DNA of 64,000 nt, from positions 682,001 through 746,000 of the forward strand of contig JAZBRS010000011.1 of NCBI GenBank assembly GCA_037176725.1. The letters are read 5' to 3'. This stretch comes from Posidonia oceanica (taxonomy: Eukaryota > Streptophyta > Magnoliopsida > Alismatales > Posidoniaceae). Shown in pieces: positions 40,394 to 50,703 of the stretch (its first letter is position 1; each line of letters begins with the position of its first letter). The position numbers and the translations under genes were made by a program. The notes beneath the pieces are model-generated. The model was not told the DNA's origin, searched no databases, and was given only the letters and a program-made list of their open reading frames with translations.

Positions 40394-43300
40394 ATGGAAC
40401 GGCGCATTTCATATTTCTACACGCGAACAAGGAAGCGAGCCCACACCAAACCCGGGCCGTCGTCCCATGGTGAGCTCGGGGAGGCGGCGTCGGCGGCTCC
40501 AACGGACACTCTTGCGGCGGGGGAGGCGACGACGACACTGGTGGAGGCAGCGGGCGCAGGGACTGTGGAGGCTGGCTTGGGTTCTACGGAGGCCGGACTA
40601 GTGGGTGGCAGGCTTGCTGCGGTTACCAAGGGGGTTGGGGATGCTGACGACGAGTATGGTGGTCCGACCAAGGTGGTGGCCACTAAGACAGGGGCTGGAG
40701 ACACCGATGGCGAGGCCGCGAAGGCTAGGATAGTTGGTGACACCGGTGGCAAGGCTGGGGAGGCAGGGGCGGACCCTGATATGAGTTCCGCTGATTCTGA
40801 CAACTGTGGGGAGGAGGACTTAGAGGAGATGGCCTCGGAAGAGGCAGTTTCGGAGGAGGAGTCCAAGGAGACGGGCTTAGAGGCGGGGTTGCCCGAGGCG
40901 GGACCCGAGGAGGAGCCTGAGGCGAGACTAGTCGACCCCCTCATCACGCAGTTCGATGAGGACGATGGGTGGTACCGGAACATGGAGGACTTCGTCCGGC
41001 GGGAGGCGAAGGGTAGTGCTAGGGATCCCCCAGACTTCTAGTGGGCCTAGATCCCTCAAGATGAGGTCTAGGCGTTGGGACCGCGTAGGGACGCATCCCG
41101 GATGGAGTACGCCACTGCTACCTTGGCTTCGAGGGTGCAGGTAATTCTTTTATTATTATTTTATTTTATTTAGCTTGATTATTCCACCTGCCTAACAATT
41201 TTCTTTTCCTTTTGCAGAGTCGGGCTCCTGCGGTGACCCGTTGCGACTGGGGGTAGGTCCGCTGGTCCTACGCTCTGTTGGCTCCCTTCCTATAGGAGCG
41301 TCTAGACCGGATGGGATTCGGGCACTTTCTGTCCATCCTCGACTTTCCCCTCCGTCCCATGTTCCAGGAAGCCGTCGCGGAGCAGTGGAACTTCCGTACC
41401 ATCTCGATCGTCACGAGGGCAGGCGAGTTTGTACTCTCGTTGGAGGACATGGTCCGACTGATGGGTCTGTAGGTGACAGGTCGCCCGGTGACTGGACGGG
41501 TCCGCTCTTACTACCCTGTCTTGCTGCGGGAGCTGGTTGGGAGGCAGTTGGCCATGAGCGGGCACCAGCTCGTGGTCATCACTTCTGCGGTTCGCCCGGT
41601 CAGCGACTTGGCGGTGGCGGTGACTGAGCCGGGCAGGGAGGCTAACCAGTAGCTCTAGGCCTTCTTACTGGTGCTATTCGGGGAGGTTCTTTTCTCTCAC
41701 GCGTCCTCGAAGTTGTCTGCCGTGTTCCTGCCCCTTCTAGCTGACCTAGAGCGAGTAGGGGAGTACGCTTGGGGAGCGGCTAGCCTGGCGCACCTGTATT
41801 CTACACTCTTCCACTTCACGGATGGCAATTCTCATCAGCTAGGCGGGAATCTACCTTTTCTTCAAGTAAAATAGTATGTTTAATTGTGATTTTTCAGAAG
41901 TATTGCAGAATATGATATGCCACTAAACGTTCTTGTTTTTCGTGCAGATGTGGGCGTGGGATCACTTCGCCTTCCTACGACCTGCTCCTCCTCCAGTTCC
42001 TCTAATAGGCATTCCCTTTCCTCGGGGATTGTTTTGGGCCGACGCTGAGCAGGCCCTCGAGCCAACAGATGACAACTGCTATGTCGATCGTCTGTTATTT
42101 GAGATGCTAGTCCCGGCACAGCTAATTTGCTTTCCTTTGACTTTTCTGCTTCTGTTCATTTATTTATTTTGCTTTCTGACATGTATTGCTCCTTGCAGGT
42201 AGTCTGGCGTCTGTATGCTGAGGGAGAGCATGCAAATGTCCCCGAGATTGCCCGTGACTAGGCCACTTTTGATCGCGATGTCTGGATCCACTGCTGGAAC
42301 CATTGCCATTTCCAGCAGATCAGTAAGGCGTTGCGATAGTTGGGGCGCCGATAGATTCAGCCTCGACCACCTCCTCACAAGGTTTGGCGGGAGACTCGCA
42401 GTGATGGCAACCGTGCTCGTCACTGGGTGGACGTCTACGCTCCTCAGCTTCTGGACTGGGCTCGTCGTGGTTCTCCTTCCCCGACAGACGTGACAGAGGA
42501 GGACGAGGTGGCTTGGGCTGGGTGGATGGATACTGAGTTCTCTTCCCTGATGATTTTCCACCAGACCCACTTCCTCGAGCACTTGAACCTTCCTATGGGG
42601 GACACAGATCCCGAGGAGGCCGTGATGTCCCGAGCGGCACTGCTAGGGAGGCTCAGTCTTACCGAGCCCAGCTGGAGATAGCAGTGAGTTTTTGAATTTC
42701 ATTTTGTAAACTGTCAATTTAAATTTGCTAACTTGCTTTCTTTCTTTTTGTAGCTCAAGGCTGCAGATGAGCAGGCTCAGTGGGAGCGTGTCTTGACTCA
42801 ACAGCTCTCTGCTCTGACTAGAGAGATTGAGCGCCTTCGTGCTTCTGCCTCTCGAGTATATTTACATTTCTTGTAGCTTTTGTAGCCTGATTATGAACTG
42901 TAGCTGACCGTACTTTCCTTCTTTGCAGCCCTCAACTAGCACCGCTCCTCCTCCGGATCATTCAGAGGAGATTTCCCGTCTCCAGAATAAGGTATAAATG
43001 TCTTTATTATTTTTCCTTTCTGCTTTTAATTAAGTCCCTCTTGATTCTAACATTACTGCTTGTAGGTTGCTTATCTGGAGAATGAGCTGAAGGAGCAGGC
43101 TGGTGACTTCATTGCTGATAGCTCTATCGGGAGATTGGAGCAGCTAGAGGGGACCGTTTCTTCTCAGGCTGCTTAGATCCAGGAGTTGGAGCAGCGGGTT
43201 GCTGACAGGGACGCTGAGATTGCCCGGACTCAGGCGGTATAATTTTCTTTGCTTCAGTGTTCTTTTATTTCTTTGTCCTTGCTTGTGTCTGATATCTTGA

Positions 43301-43580
43301 TTGCTTCTTTCTTCAGAGTATGCAAGGCACGGAGGTGTTCGCCTCTCAACTTGAGCTTGAGCTTGAGCTAGGGCACTACCGAAGGTATGCCTACGTGACT
43401 AGTGCTAGGTTAGGGGAGCCAATTCCTCCTGCACCGAGCCACCATTCTGGTAGTCGCCACTCCCGATTTGTCTCCATGGCTCCGTCGGGTGTTTCAATAC
43501 GCCCACCTGCTCAGCCTCCTATAGCTCCTTCTCCAGCTCCTCCTTCATCTCCCGAGGGTGAGGGAGAGAGTGCTTCTTAG
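40394..43580 (+). pseudogene. PMD gene 2: multi-exon PMD protein with coiled-coil tail
   Basis: Exon 1 (40,394-41,140) encodes an Ala/Gly/Glu-rich acidic N-terminus and ends GTGCAG/GTAATT. Exon 2 (41,218-41,865) has the PMD core: GEFVLSLEDMVRLMGL, then LFGEVLFSHASSKLS and VGEYAWGAASLAHLY. Exon 3 (from 41,948) begins MWAWDHFAFLRP, another PMD hallmark. Later exons near 42,198, 42,754, 42,930, 43,065 and 43,318 encode heptad-like coiled coil (ISRLQNK, YLENELKEQ, IQELEQRVADRDAEI) and a Pro/Ser-rich end. In-frame stops are all TAG (41,039 on; 41,251; 41,470; 41,651; 41,657), mostly where Gln is plausible. Exons 1-2 are far more GC-rich than their surroundings. Confidence 0.72.
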
Positions 43581-44052
43581 CATTTGTACCTCAAGGGTCC
43601 CCGGTGATCGTGTAATCACAAACTTATTTTTGAATGATATAGATTTTTGTGCACTCAGCAAAGCTTGTCAAACATCTCTTTTGAATTACCGTTCTCAGAG
43701 TTAAAATGAACTTAAGCAACCAATGTGGTAAAATAATGGCATTTAATTCAAATTAACTTGAAACCATCATATTCATGTGAAATAATATGTAAATGACATA
43801 GTTATGAAGAAAAATTTCACCTGCGAGCTTTAAAAACAAGTTTTGAGGTTGTTGGCACCTTAGCGAGCCATTAACTTGATGAGATGAATAACTGGTGATT
43901 CTGAATGGCCCAGATGTCCAAAAAATACAAAACCAGTGCTCACACATGTATTTCAACTTAATTAAACCTCTAGAACTGATAAAAATAATTTATGCAATTT
44001 AATCACGGATTTAGGGGAGCTTCAGCCAAGTTCAGTGACTTAAGTCACTGAT

Positions 44053-44183
44053 AAAACGTTATACGCTTCATCTGGTGTGGATAACGTTATCCACTAGATT
44101 CTCTATGTCCAACGTTGGAAAACTGGTTTGAACGTAAGACGCTAGATATGGCACGGATAACGTAGGACGTGCCATCCCCTGCG
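44053..44183. promoter_or_regulatory. Dyad module f, upstream of PMD gene 3
   Basis: Successive AAACGTTATACGC, GGATAACGTTATCC (perfect 14-bp palindrome near 44,080), GTCCAACGTTGGAA, GAACGTAAGACGC and GGATAACGTAGGACG. The densest cluster, ending 120 bp before the TATA box. Confidence 0.65.
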
Positions 44184-44302
44184 TACAACAAAGCGAACCC
44201 AGAATCTTTTCCTTCCTTTCTTGCTCTTGGCTAATTTTCTCGAATGCTGCGGAATTTTCTTAATGCCTGCGTGGGGAGACCTCCAACGGTTTTTCCTGTG
44301 CT

Positions 44303-44310
44303 TATAAAAG
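44303..44310 (+). promoter_or_regulatory. TATA box of PMD gene 3
   Basis: TATAAAAG in GTGCTTATAAAAGCCTGACC, 105 bp upstream of the ATG at 44,415. Confidence 0.6.
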
Positions 44311-44414
44311 CCTGACCACCCCTTTGAACTCATGCACACTCGCTTCTTGCATCCTTACTTGTTGGTGCGCTTTTCTCTTGGCTTGTGCTTGTCCATCTCT
44401 TCTTCTTTGTTCTC

Positions 44415-45762
44415 ATGGCCTCTGCTTCAGTTCCCAACATCTCCATGCACAACAAAAGAGGAATTGCAAAGCCTTTGGAGGAAATTGAAGGGCATATGAT
44501 GTCCCACATCAAAGCCGAGAGGGTATGATTTTCTTCACCGGTCCTCTTATTCTCTCTCGTTCCTCATATTTTTTCTCTTGTTTACAGGAGATCCTCAATT
44601 TTACAAAGACACCCTGTTTTGACAATGACTTCCCTTATTATTCTCCCTAGGTGAAGGACTTTGTGCCTTGGGCTCTGGCAAGGAAATCCGTTTTAGCACG
44701 CACAAGCTTTGGTGGGCTCCTGGACTTACTGGGAACTACCTTGGACTGGCCTCTGCTCCATGCCTCATGCGCTTTCTAGAGTCCTGAGACTCATACTTTC
44801 TTTCTCGGGAGCTGTGAGATGACAATCCTAGTGGAGGATGTTCATGGCCTTCTCGGTGTTACTCAGATTGGAGCCTCTCGGCCAGATACTGATTTCCCAT
44901 TGCCGTATGGAACAGCAGATATGCAAATGTTCATAGATTGTATCTTTACTGCTCCACCCACTTTCCCAGTGATCAAAGGTCACCGGCTCAACTTGGCGCA
45001 TTTGTATTACAGCTTCCGCCGGATCGAGGATTCCGCCTCCAAGGATCAATTGTGGATATGTTTGCATTTATTGATTGGAGGCCTCACTGTAGTTGTCTCC
45101 AAAGACTTCTCCTTGGATGTCTATCATACTGAGTTCTTAGTAGGACTCACCGAGCACTTTTGGCGCTCTCCTTCAGTCGCCATCCTTGCAGTACATACCT
45201 TGGTCAGACCAGTGTCTCAACCAGAGGGGATTTTGTAGGCTCTCTTTTTCTTCTTTTCCGGTGGTTGCATGTCCACTTCCCGAGACTCGAGCCTGCGAGG
45301 ACTGATCTTATCGAGGAAAGGGTTTGCTTCCTGTCCTCCTTTGCTTCTATCAATGTCTTCACACCTTCCACACCATATTGTCGTAAGCACCAAGCGCGAG
45401 GGTCTTCAGTTGAATTGGAGTTGATTAGGCCCACTCACTTTTGTGGTGTACAACTCTCATCGCTGCTTCGAGATGGTGGGGCAAAAGAAAGGGGTGCCAT
45501 CTCGGCTAAGCTCTATTCCTCGTATCCAAACTCGGGAACGCGGTCTCCCAACTGATGCAGTGATGGTGTATTACATTCGAGCTCTTTGGTCCTCTTTGGA
45601 CCGCCATGATGACTCAGATGGGACCCACTCTGCTCCTTTGACTTGCAGTCTACTCCAAGGGGATGAGCACTAGAACTGGTACTCCAAGTTGCTGCCCAAG
45701 CCCAAGGAGTGGATTGAGGAGACCGGCGTGCTGCGCAAAAAGAGGAAGAGGCCAATTAGATA
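44415..45762 (+). pseudogene. PMD gene 3: plant mobile domain protein, antisense in TAT-2
   Basis: Exon 1 44,415-44,522 (MASASVPNISMHNKRG...) ends AGG/GTATGA. The intron ends TTTACAG at 44,587 and exon 2 joins in frame (EILNFTKTPCFDNDF). The PMD hallmark SPETHTFFLGSCEMTILVED follows TAG 44,777, which sits where PMD1 has TGG. Another TAG lies at 44,651. After TAG 45,236 the frame changes; RWLHVHFPRL resembles the PMD WLHEHF box. A C-terminal NWYSKLLPKPKEW...RKKRKRPIR ends at TAG near 45,760 and looks like a nuclear localisation signal. AATAAA occurs at 45,819. Closest relative in the window is PMD1. Confidence 0.72.
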
Positions 45763-45952
45763 GGCAATCCTTGTAGTTCCTTTCATTTTTGGACCATGTA
45801 TTTTTTTATTTTCAAGGAAATAAATATCTCTTTCTTATTTCATCTTTATTCATATGCTTTGGACTGTGCTGAGTCTAGAAATACTCCCTGTTGGTTTTGG
45901 CATTGGCTTGAGGGCCCTTTATCGGAATTCAGCAACTTAAGTCACTGTTAAA

Positions 45953-46084
45953 ATGTAAGACGCTCAAATTGGCCCTTCCAACGTAAGACGCCTGATGTCC
46001 CACGGCTAACGTTCCTCTGTTAGTCGTTATGCGCTGGAGATGGGACGTCCAACGTTGGACGCTGAGATTGGCTCATTTAACGCC
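45953..46084. promoter_or_regulatory. Dyad module g
   Basis: TGTAAGACGCTC, TTCCAACGTAAGACGCC, GGCTAACGTTCC, then the perfect 16-bp palindrome CGTCCAACGTTGGACG at 46,046-46,061 and TTTAACGCC. It lies downstream of PMD gene 3; I see no TATA box or gene right after it. Confidence 0.7.
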
Positions 46085-46139
46085 TCTAAATGATTTTCTG
46101 CACAATCTTGGCAAACTTGTTATTCCATCTAGGGTTATC

Positions 46140-46340
46140 ATTGCCCCTAGTCCAAAGTGATCTTTGAAAACTTAGGAACGACCTTAACATAATGAAACCA
46201 AAATGGCCTTTGGAAACCTTGAAACAACCTTAATGTAATGAAACCAAAATGGCCTTTTGAAAACCTTGATACAATGCAAACCTTGAACAATTTTAAATCA
46301 ATGGCCTTTGAAAACCTTAATACAATTAAATCAAAATGAC
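46140..46340. repeat. Short tandem repeat of about 52 bp
   Basis: Three to four imperfect copies of AAAACCTTGA...ACCTTAATGTAATGAAACC, AAAATGGCCTTTGG. Non-coding, in the TAT-2 3' region. Confidence 0.65.
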
Positions 46341-46599
46341 TTTATGAAATTAAAGAAAAATTTAGGTTTTGGATAACAAGCATTGGCCTCAACTTTGTTG
46401 TCTAAAGATGATATGTCTGACGACGGACTGTCTCCTCTTGAGATTCCAGTCTTTGCTCGTAGGTGAATACCAAGTGATTGTCCTGAATAGGAGGGGTCAA
46501 GTACGACGCGGAGTCATAAAATTTCCTAGATTCTTGCATCATTGGTCTCACTTGTTATCAGTTTCATGAGGCGATGTTGGTTGGGTAGATTTTACTTTA

Positions 46600-46860
46600 C
46601 TTTCTATTTTTTGGATTTTTTGATCTTTTGCTACTTTTTGGATTTTTGATTTTCTCTTTTTTTTTTTGGATTTTTGGTTTTCTCATTTTTTTTGGATTTT
46701 TGGTTTTCTCATTTTTTTTGGATTTTTGGTTTTATCATTTTTTTTGGATTTTTGGTTTTATCATTGTTTGGATTTTTGGTTTTATCATTTTTTTGGATTT
46801 TTTTATTTTATCATTTTTTTTGGATTTTGGTTTTATCATTTTTTTGGATTTTATGGGAGA
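46600..46860. repeat. T-rich tandem repeat GGATTTTTGGTTTTATCATT
   Basis: About eight copies of a 28-33 bp unit, TTTTTTGGATTTTTGGTTTT then (C/A)TCAT. The all-frame-open hydrophobic ORFs in this stretch (Phe/Leu/Ile repeats) are a consequence of the repeat. Confidence 0.85.
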
Positions 46861-47009
46861 AGAAGAATCTTCCAAGGAGTTGGGAAATAGGAGACCTTTT
46901 GGTTGAGAAAACCTTGATAGTTTGGTCCCTTGTGCATCTCGGAGGCAAAAGATACTACGGGCTTGCTTTGGCACCTAACTGCCCTTAGACCTAAGTTTCT
47001 GTCCCTTGC

Positions 47010-47614
47010 CTCTAAGTGTACAGTGCAGGGTGTGGGTGGAAGGAAGGTCAATGTCCTATCCTAAGATTTCAGCTAAAGACTTGAAGCCTATACCCCTCCC
47101 AGTTCAAGGTTGATTCCTACTGCACTTAGTATTTCCCCAGCTTTTTAGTTTTAACTCTTGGACATCTTCTTTGCTACCTTCTTTTCCACTCTCTTTCTTT
47201 TCTTACACATGGACAGCTTCTTTGCTGTCTTCTTTTCCCCTCTTCTTTTCCTCTGGGTATTTTGGCAAGTAGTCTCACCCCCGTTTGAGCACTCAGCCAA
47301 CGAATACTTGTTCCTTGACGGACCGAAACACTACTCTATTTGGTGCACTCCCCTCTTTTCTGCGCTTCTAAGTTTGGCCTTAGACACCTGCCTGATTTGT
47401 ACTAGGGTAACGTGTCTGACTCAAGGGATGTATGTGGACTTGTTGTTCATGAACTGGAAGGGAGCTCCTTATGGTTTTGCCTCTATCTCAGTGTTGGATC
47501 ATTTCCCCTCCTTCTCCCACAAGGTGTTTGTGAGGTGAGGCTAAGGCATGACTCCTAGGCTTCAGAAAGCAGTAGGTCCTCAAGCACGGGTAATCTAATG
47601 GCTCAGTGTGCATG
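47010..47614. other. Non-coding sequence between the repeats and TAT-2 integrase
   Basis: No gene supported. A 55-bp imperfect duplication (GACATCTTCTTTGCTACC... and GACAGCTTCTTTGCTGTC..., 47,160-47,260) is the only structure seen. Confidence 0.5.
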
Positions 47615-48760
47615 TCAAGGGTAGTGCCTCTTGAGGTGTAGTGCATTCCAAGGGTATTCAAGCCTAGTGCCATCCTCTCTGGCCATACAATAGGCATTTC
47701 CGGGATATGCTTCAACCACCAAGTATGGTCCTTCCCAATTCAATCTCAGTTTCCCATGCTTACGAGGAAGGATTTCTTTAAACACCCATTCACCAACATT
47801 GAATTTACGTTCAATTACCTTCTTTTTATAAGCTCTTGTAAGTCGTTCTTGGTAGAGGCGTGCATGCTCAACTGCTTGCAACCACTTCTCATCTAGCAAA
47901 TCTAACTGTAAACTTAATAATTGCCTCCTATCCTCAGCATTTATTTCATCATCGAGTTGTATTCTAGATGAGGGGACCATGATCTCAAATGGGACTACTG
48001 TCTCCATACCATAAGTAAGCGTAAACGGGGTTTGACCCGTAGGCATTCTTATGGAGGTTCGATAGGCCTATAAGGTATCAATTAGTTTATCTGTCTAATC
48101 AGGTCCCTTAGCTCCTCCTACCGTTTTCTTAAGGATTTGGATTAACGTTTTATTAGTAGCTTCAGCTTGCCCATTACCTTGGGGGTAATATGGCGATGAA
48201 TGATGCAGTTCGATCTTAAACTTCTTACAGAGCTTTTTGAAGTCTTAGGATACGAAGATTGCGCCATTGTCTGCTACTAGTCTCTTTGGAACCCTGAATC
48301 TTGAGAGGATATTCTTCTGCACAAATTTGCAAAGATTTGAAGCTTTGATTTCTGTGAACGCTTCTACTTCGGCCCATTTGGTGAAGTACTCAATGGCTGT
48401 GAGTATGAACCTATTCTACTTTTCGACGTCGAAGGGTCCTACGACATCAATTGCCCACATGGAGAAAGGCCATACTGCTTGAGTTGGGTTTAACTCTGAT
48501 GCTGGTGCATGTATTCTATCTGCATGAATCTGGCACTGCTTGCATCTTCTCACCTTGTCCGCACAATCTGCCTCCATTGTGGGCCAATAGTAGCTCCTAC
48601 GCAGTATCATTTTTGCCTTGAACTGCGAACTGATATGTCCTCCACATATACCTTTGTGCATTTCTCCAAGGAAGACTTCGACCTCCTCGTAAGTGACGCA
48701 GCGCAGCTCTATTCCGCTGAAGGATCTCTTGAAAAGGACTTCGGCTCTCATAAAGTATCT
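47615..48760 (-). pseudogene. TAT-2 integrase
   Basis: Read on the minus strand: zinc motif HKGICGGHISSQFKAKM...RRCKQCQIHAD (48,660-48,520), first Asp in MWAIDVVGPFD, second in LVADNGAIF, Glu in NGQAEATNKTL, so all three catalytic acids are kept. Stops occur at VEK(TAG), FVS(TAA) and two TAG in the GPD-TDKLIDTL-AYRTS segment, where tryptophan is expected. The C-terminal part (48,046-47,615) is open and has NWEGPYLVVEAYPGNAY. Confidence 0.87.
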
Positions 48761-48949
48761 TGCAGTCATCCTTCTATCTGCCTCTTTGTCTCGAGAAGTT
48801 GCATAATGGGGGAAGGTCCTGTCTTGGATGTTGTTCCGGATGTCAAAGAACCACGGGTTCCCATCATCTTCTATGTTGTAGCAAACTTCAAACTTGGTCG
48901 CCTTTGATTCCCCAATTCTCTGTTTAAGCTCCACTGCCCATGGTTCAGT

Positions 48950-49425
48950 TGAGTCAATGATGGATGTCCCGTGTTGCTGTACCATTATTGTTTGCTCCCG
49001 GACATTGATGTGGAACTCGATCGAAGAGGCCAATGAAGCAAGAGTATCTGCCAGCAGGTTATGACTCCAGAGGGTATGGACATACACTACTTGCTGAAAC
49101 TAGGCCAATAGTAGGCAAGCAATGCCTTTGTATGTTTCTAGCCTGGGATTGAGGGTTCTATACTTGTTCAGAATTTGTCTTAGAACCAACTGGGAGTCTC
49201 TGATGAGTTTTAGCCGCTTTGCCCCTAGCTCCAGTGCTAGGCGTAATCCGAGGATCATGGCCTCGTATTCTGCAAGATTGTTGGTATTTGCGGCGAAGTT
49301 CAACTGCACGGCTTGAGGGATGAGAACTCCTTCCGGAGTGAGAAGTGCCACTCCGATACCTGCCCCTTGCCTGTTGAGCGCTCCATCAAAGCTTGTATTT
49401 CCGGTATTTCCTCATCGGGGAAGCC
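48950..49425 (-). pseudogene. TAT-2 second RNase H domain
   Basis: Minus strand: FDGALNRQGAGIGVALLTPE (49,410 on), NNLAEYEAMILGL, KLIRDSQLVLRQI and LADTLASLAS, so the acidic residues D-E-D are visible. There is a frameshift before the first block and a TAG near 49,098. This extra, archaeal-like RNase H is typical of the TAT lineage. TAT-1 has the same domain with the first Asp lost. Confidence 0.82.
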
Positions 49426-49429
49426 TATT

Positions 49430-50703
49430 TGGACTAGTTGATAGTCTTCCATTGGTAATCTTGCCAAATGATCCACTATGGCTTGCCCCTTGACCGCTTT
49501 CTGAGGTGCGTATTGGAGGTCAAATTCAGTGAGTAGGAGCTGCCATCTTGCCAACCTTCCAGAGAGAGCTGGTTTCTCGAACATGTACTTGATTAGATCC
49601 ATCTTGGCGATGTAACAAACTTGATGGGCCAAGAAGTAGTGTCTCAACTTTTGGGATGCCCATACCAAGGCCAAGCAATGCTTTTCTATGGCTGTGTATT
49701 TCTCCTCGTAATCTAAGAAGGTTCTACTCAGGTAGTAGATAGCCTTTTCTTTCTTTCCATCCTCATCATGTTGGGCCAACACTACTCCCTATTGATGATG
49801 CGGTGACTGCTACATAGAGCAACAAGGGCTTCCCTAGTATAGGTGCTGATAAGACCGGAGGGCTCATGAGGTATGCTTTGAGCTCGTCAAAAGCTTTCTG
49901 GCACCTCTCATCCCAAACGAACTCCTTTCCTCCTTTTAATAGCTCATAGAAAGGTTTACATCGGTCGGCGTGTTGTGAGATGAATCTTCTGATGAACTAT
50001 AAGCAGCCGATAATCCTCTGAGCTCCTTGATGTTTCGGGGAGGAGGCATTTGTGCTATTGCTCTAGCCTTCTGCGGGTCTACTTCAATTCCTCTTTTACT
50101 AATGATGAAACCCAGTAGGTTTCCCACAGTTACCCCAAACACACACTTCTTTGGGTTCATTTTTAACTAATATTGCCTGGCTCTGCTCAGTACCCTTCTT
50201 AGTGCTTCGAAGTACCCTTCCCTTGTCTTTGATTTGACCAGGATGTCATCAACGTACACTTCCATGCAATCATGCATCATGTCATGGAAGATAGCCCTCG
50301 TTGCTCTCTGATATGTTGTGTCGGCATTCTTGAGACCAAACGGCATGACCACATAGCAGTATGTCCCCCATGGTGTGTTGAATGACGTCTTCTCCTAGTC
50401 TTCTTCTGCTAGCTTGATCTGATTATAATCGGAGAAACCATCCATGAATGATAGCATCTCGAATCACATTGTATTGTCCACTAGCAAGTCAATATGTGGC
50501 AAGGGGAAGTCGTCTTTGGGACAAGTGGCGTTGAGGTTGCAGTAGTCAATGCAAACTTGAACTCTTCCGTCCTTCTTGGCCACTGGCACTATGTTTGAGA
50601 CCCAACTGAGGTATACAACCACCCTGATGAACTTTGCTTTGTAGAGCTTGTCAATTTCTTCTTTGACTTTAAGCACGAGCTCCGGCCTTAATCGCCTCAG
50701 TTT
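49430..50703 (-). pseudogene. TAT-2 reverse transcriptase and first RNase H
   Basis: Minus strand: SNIVPVAKKDGRVQVCIDYC, KDDFPLPHIDLLVD, a TAG near 50,395 (TGG context, EED-EK), VMPFGLKNADTTYQRA, VYVDDILVKSK (YVDD near 50,250), TAG near 50,165 (CAG context), NPKKCVFGVTVGNLLGFIIS, a frameshift near 49,975, then RNase H with VLAQHDEDGKKEKAIYYLSR and RWQLLLTEFDL. All RT hallmark residues remain readable. Confidence 0.87.

Noticed and set aside
40417..40983. 188-codon minus frame, Ser/Ala/Pro-rich
   Set aside because: Shadow of the GC-rich acidic exon 1 of PMD gene 2; the plus frame has a TATA box, splice site and downstream PMD domain.
46628..46988. Overlapping open frames rich in Phe/Leu/Ile that look like membrane proteins
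   Set aside because: All three frames are open because the DNA is a T-rich tandem repeat; there is no conserved protein feature.
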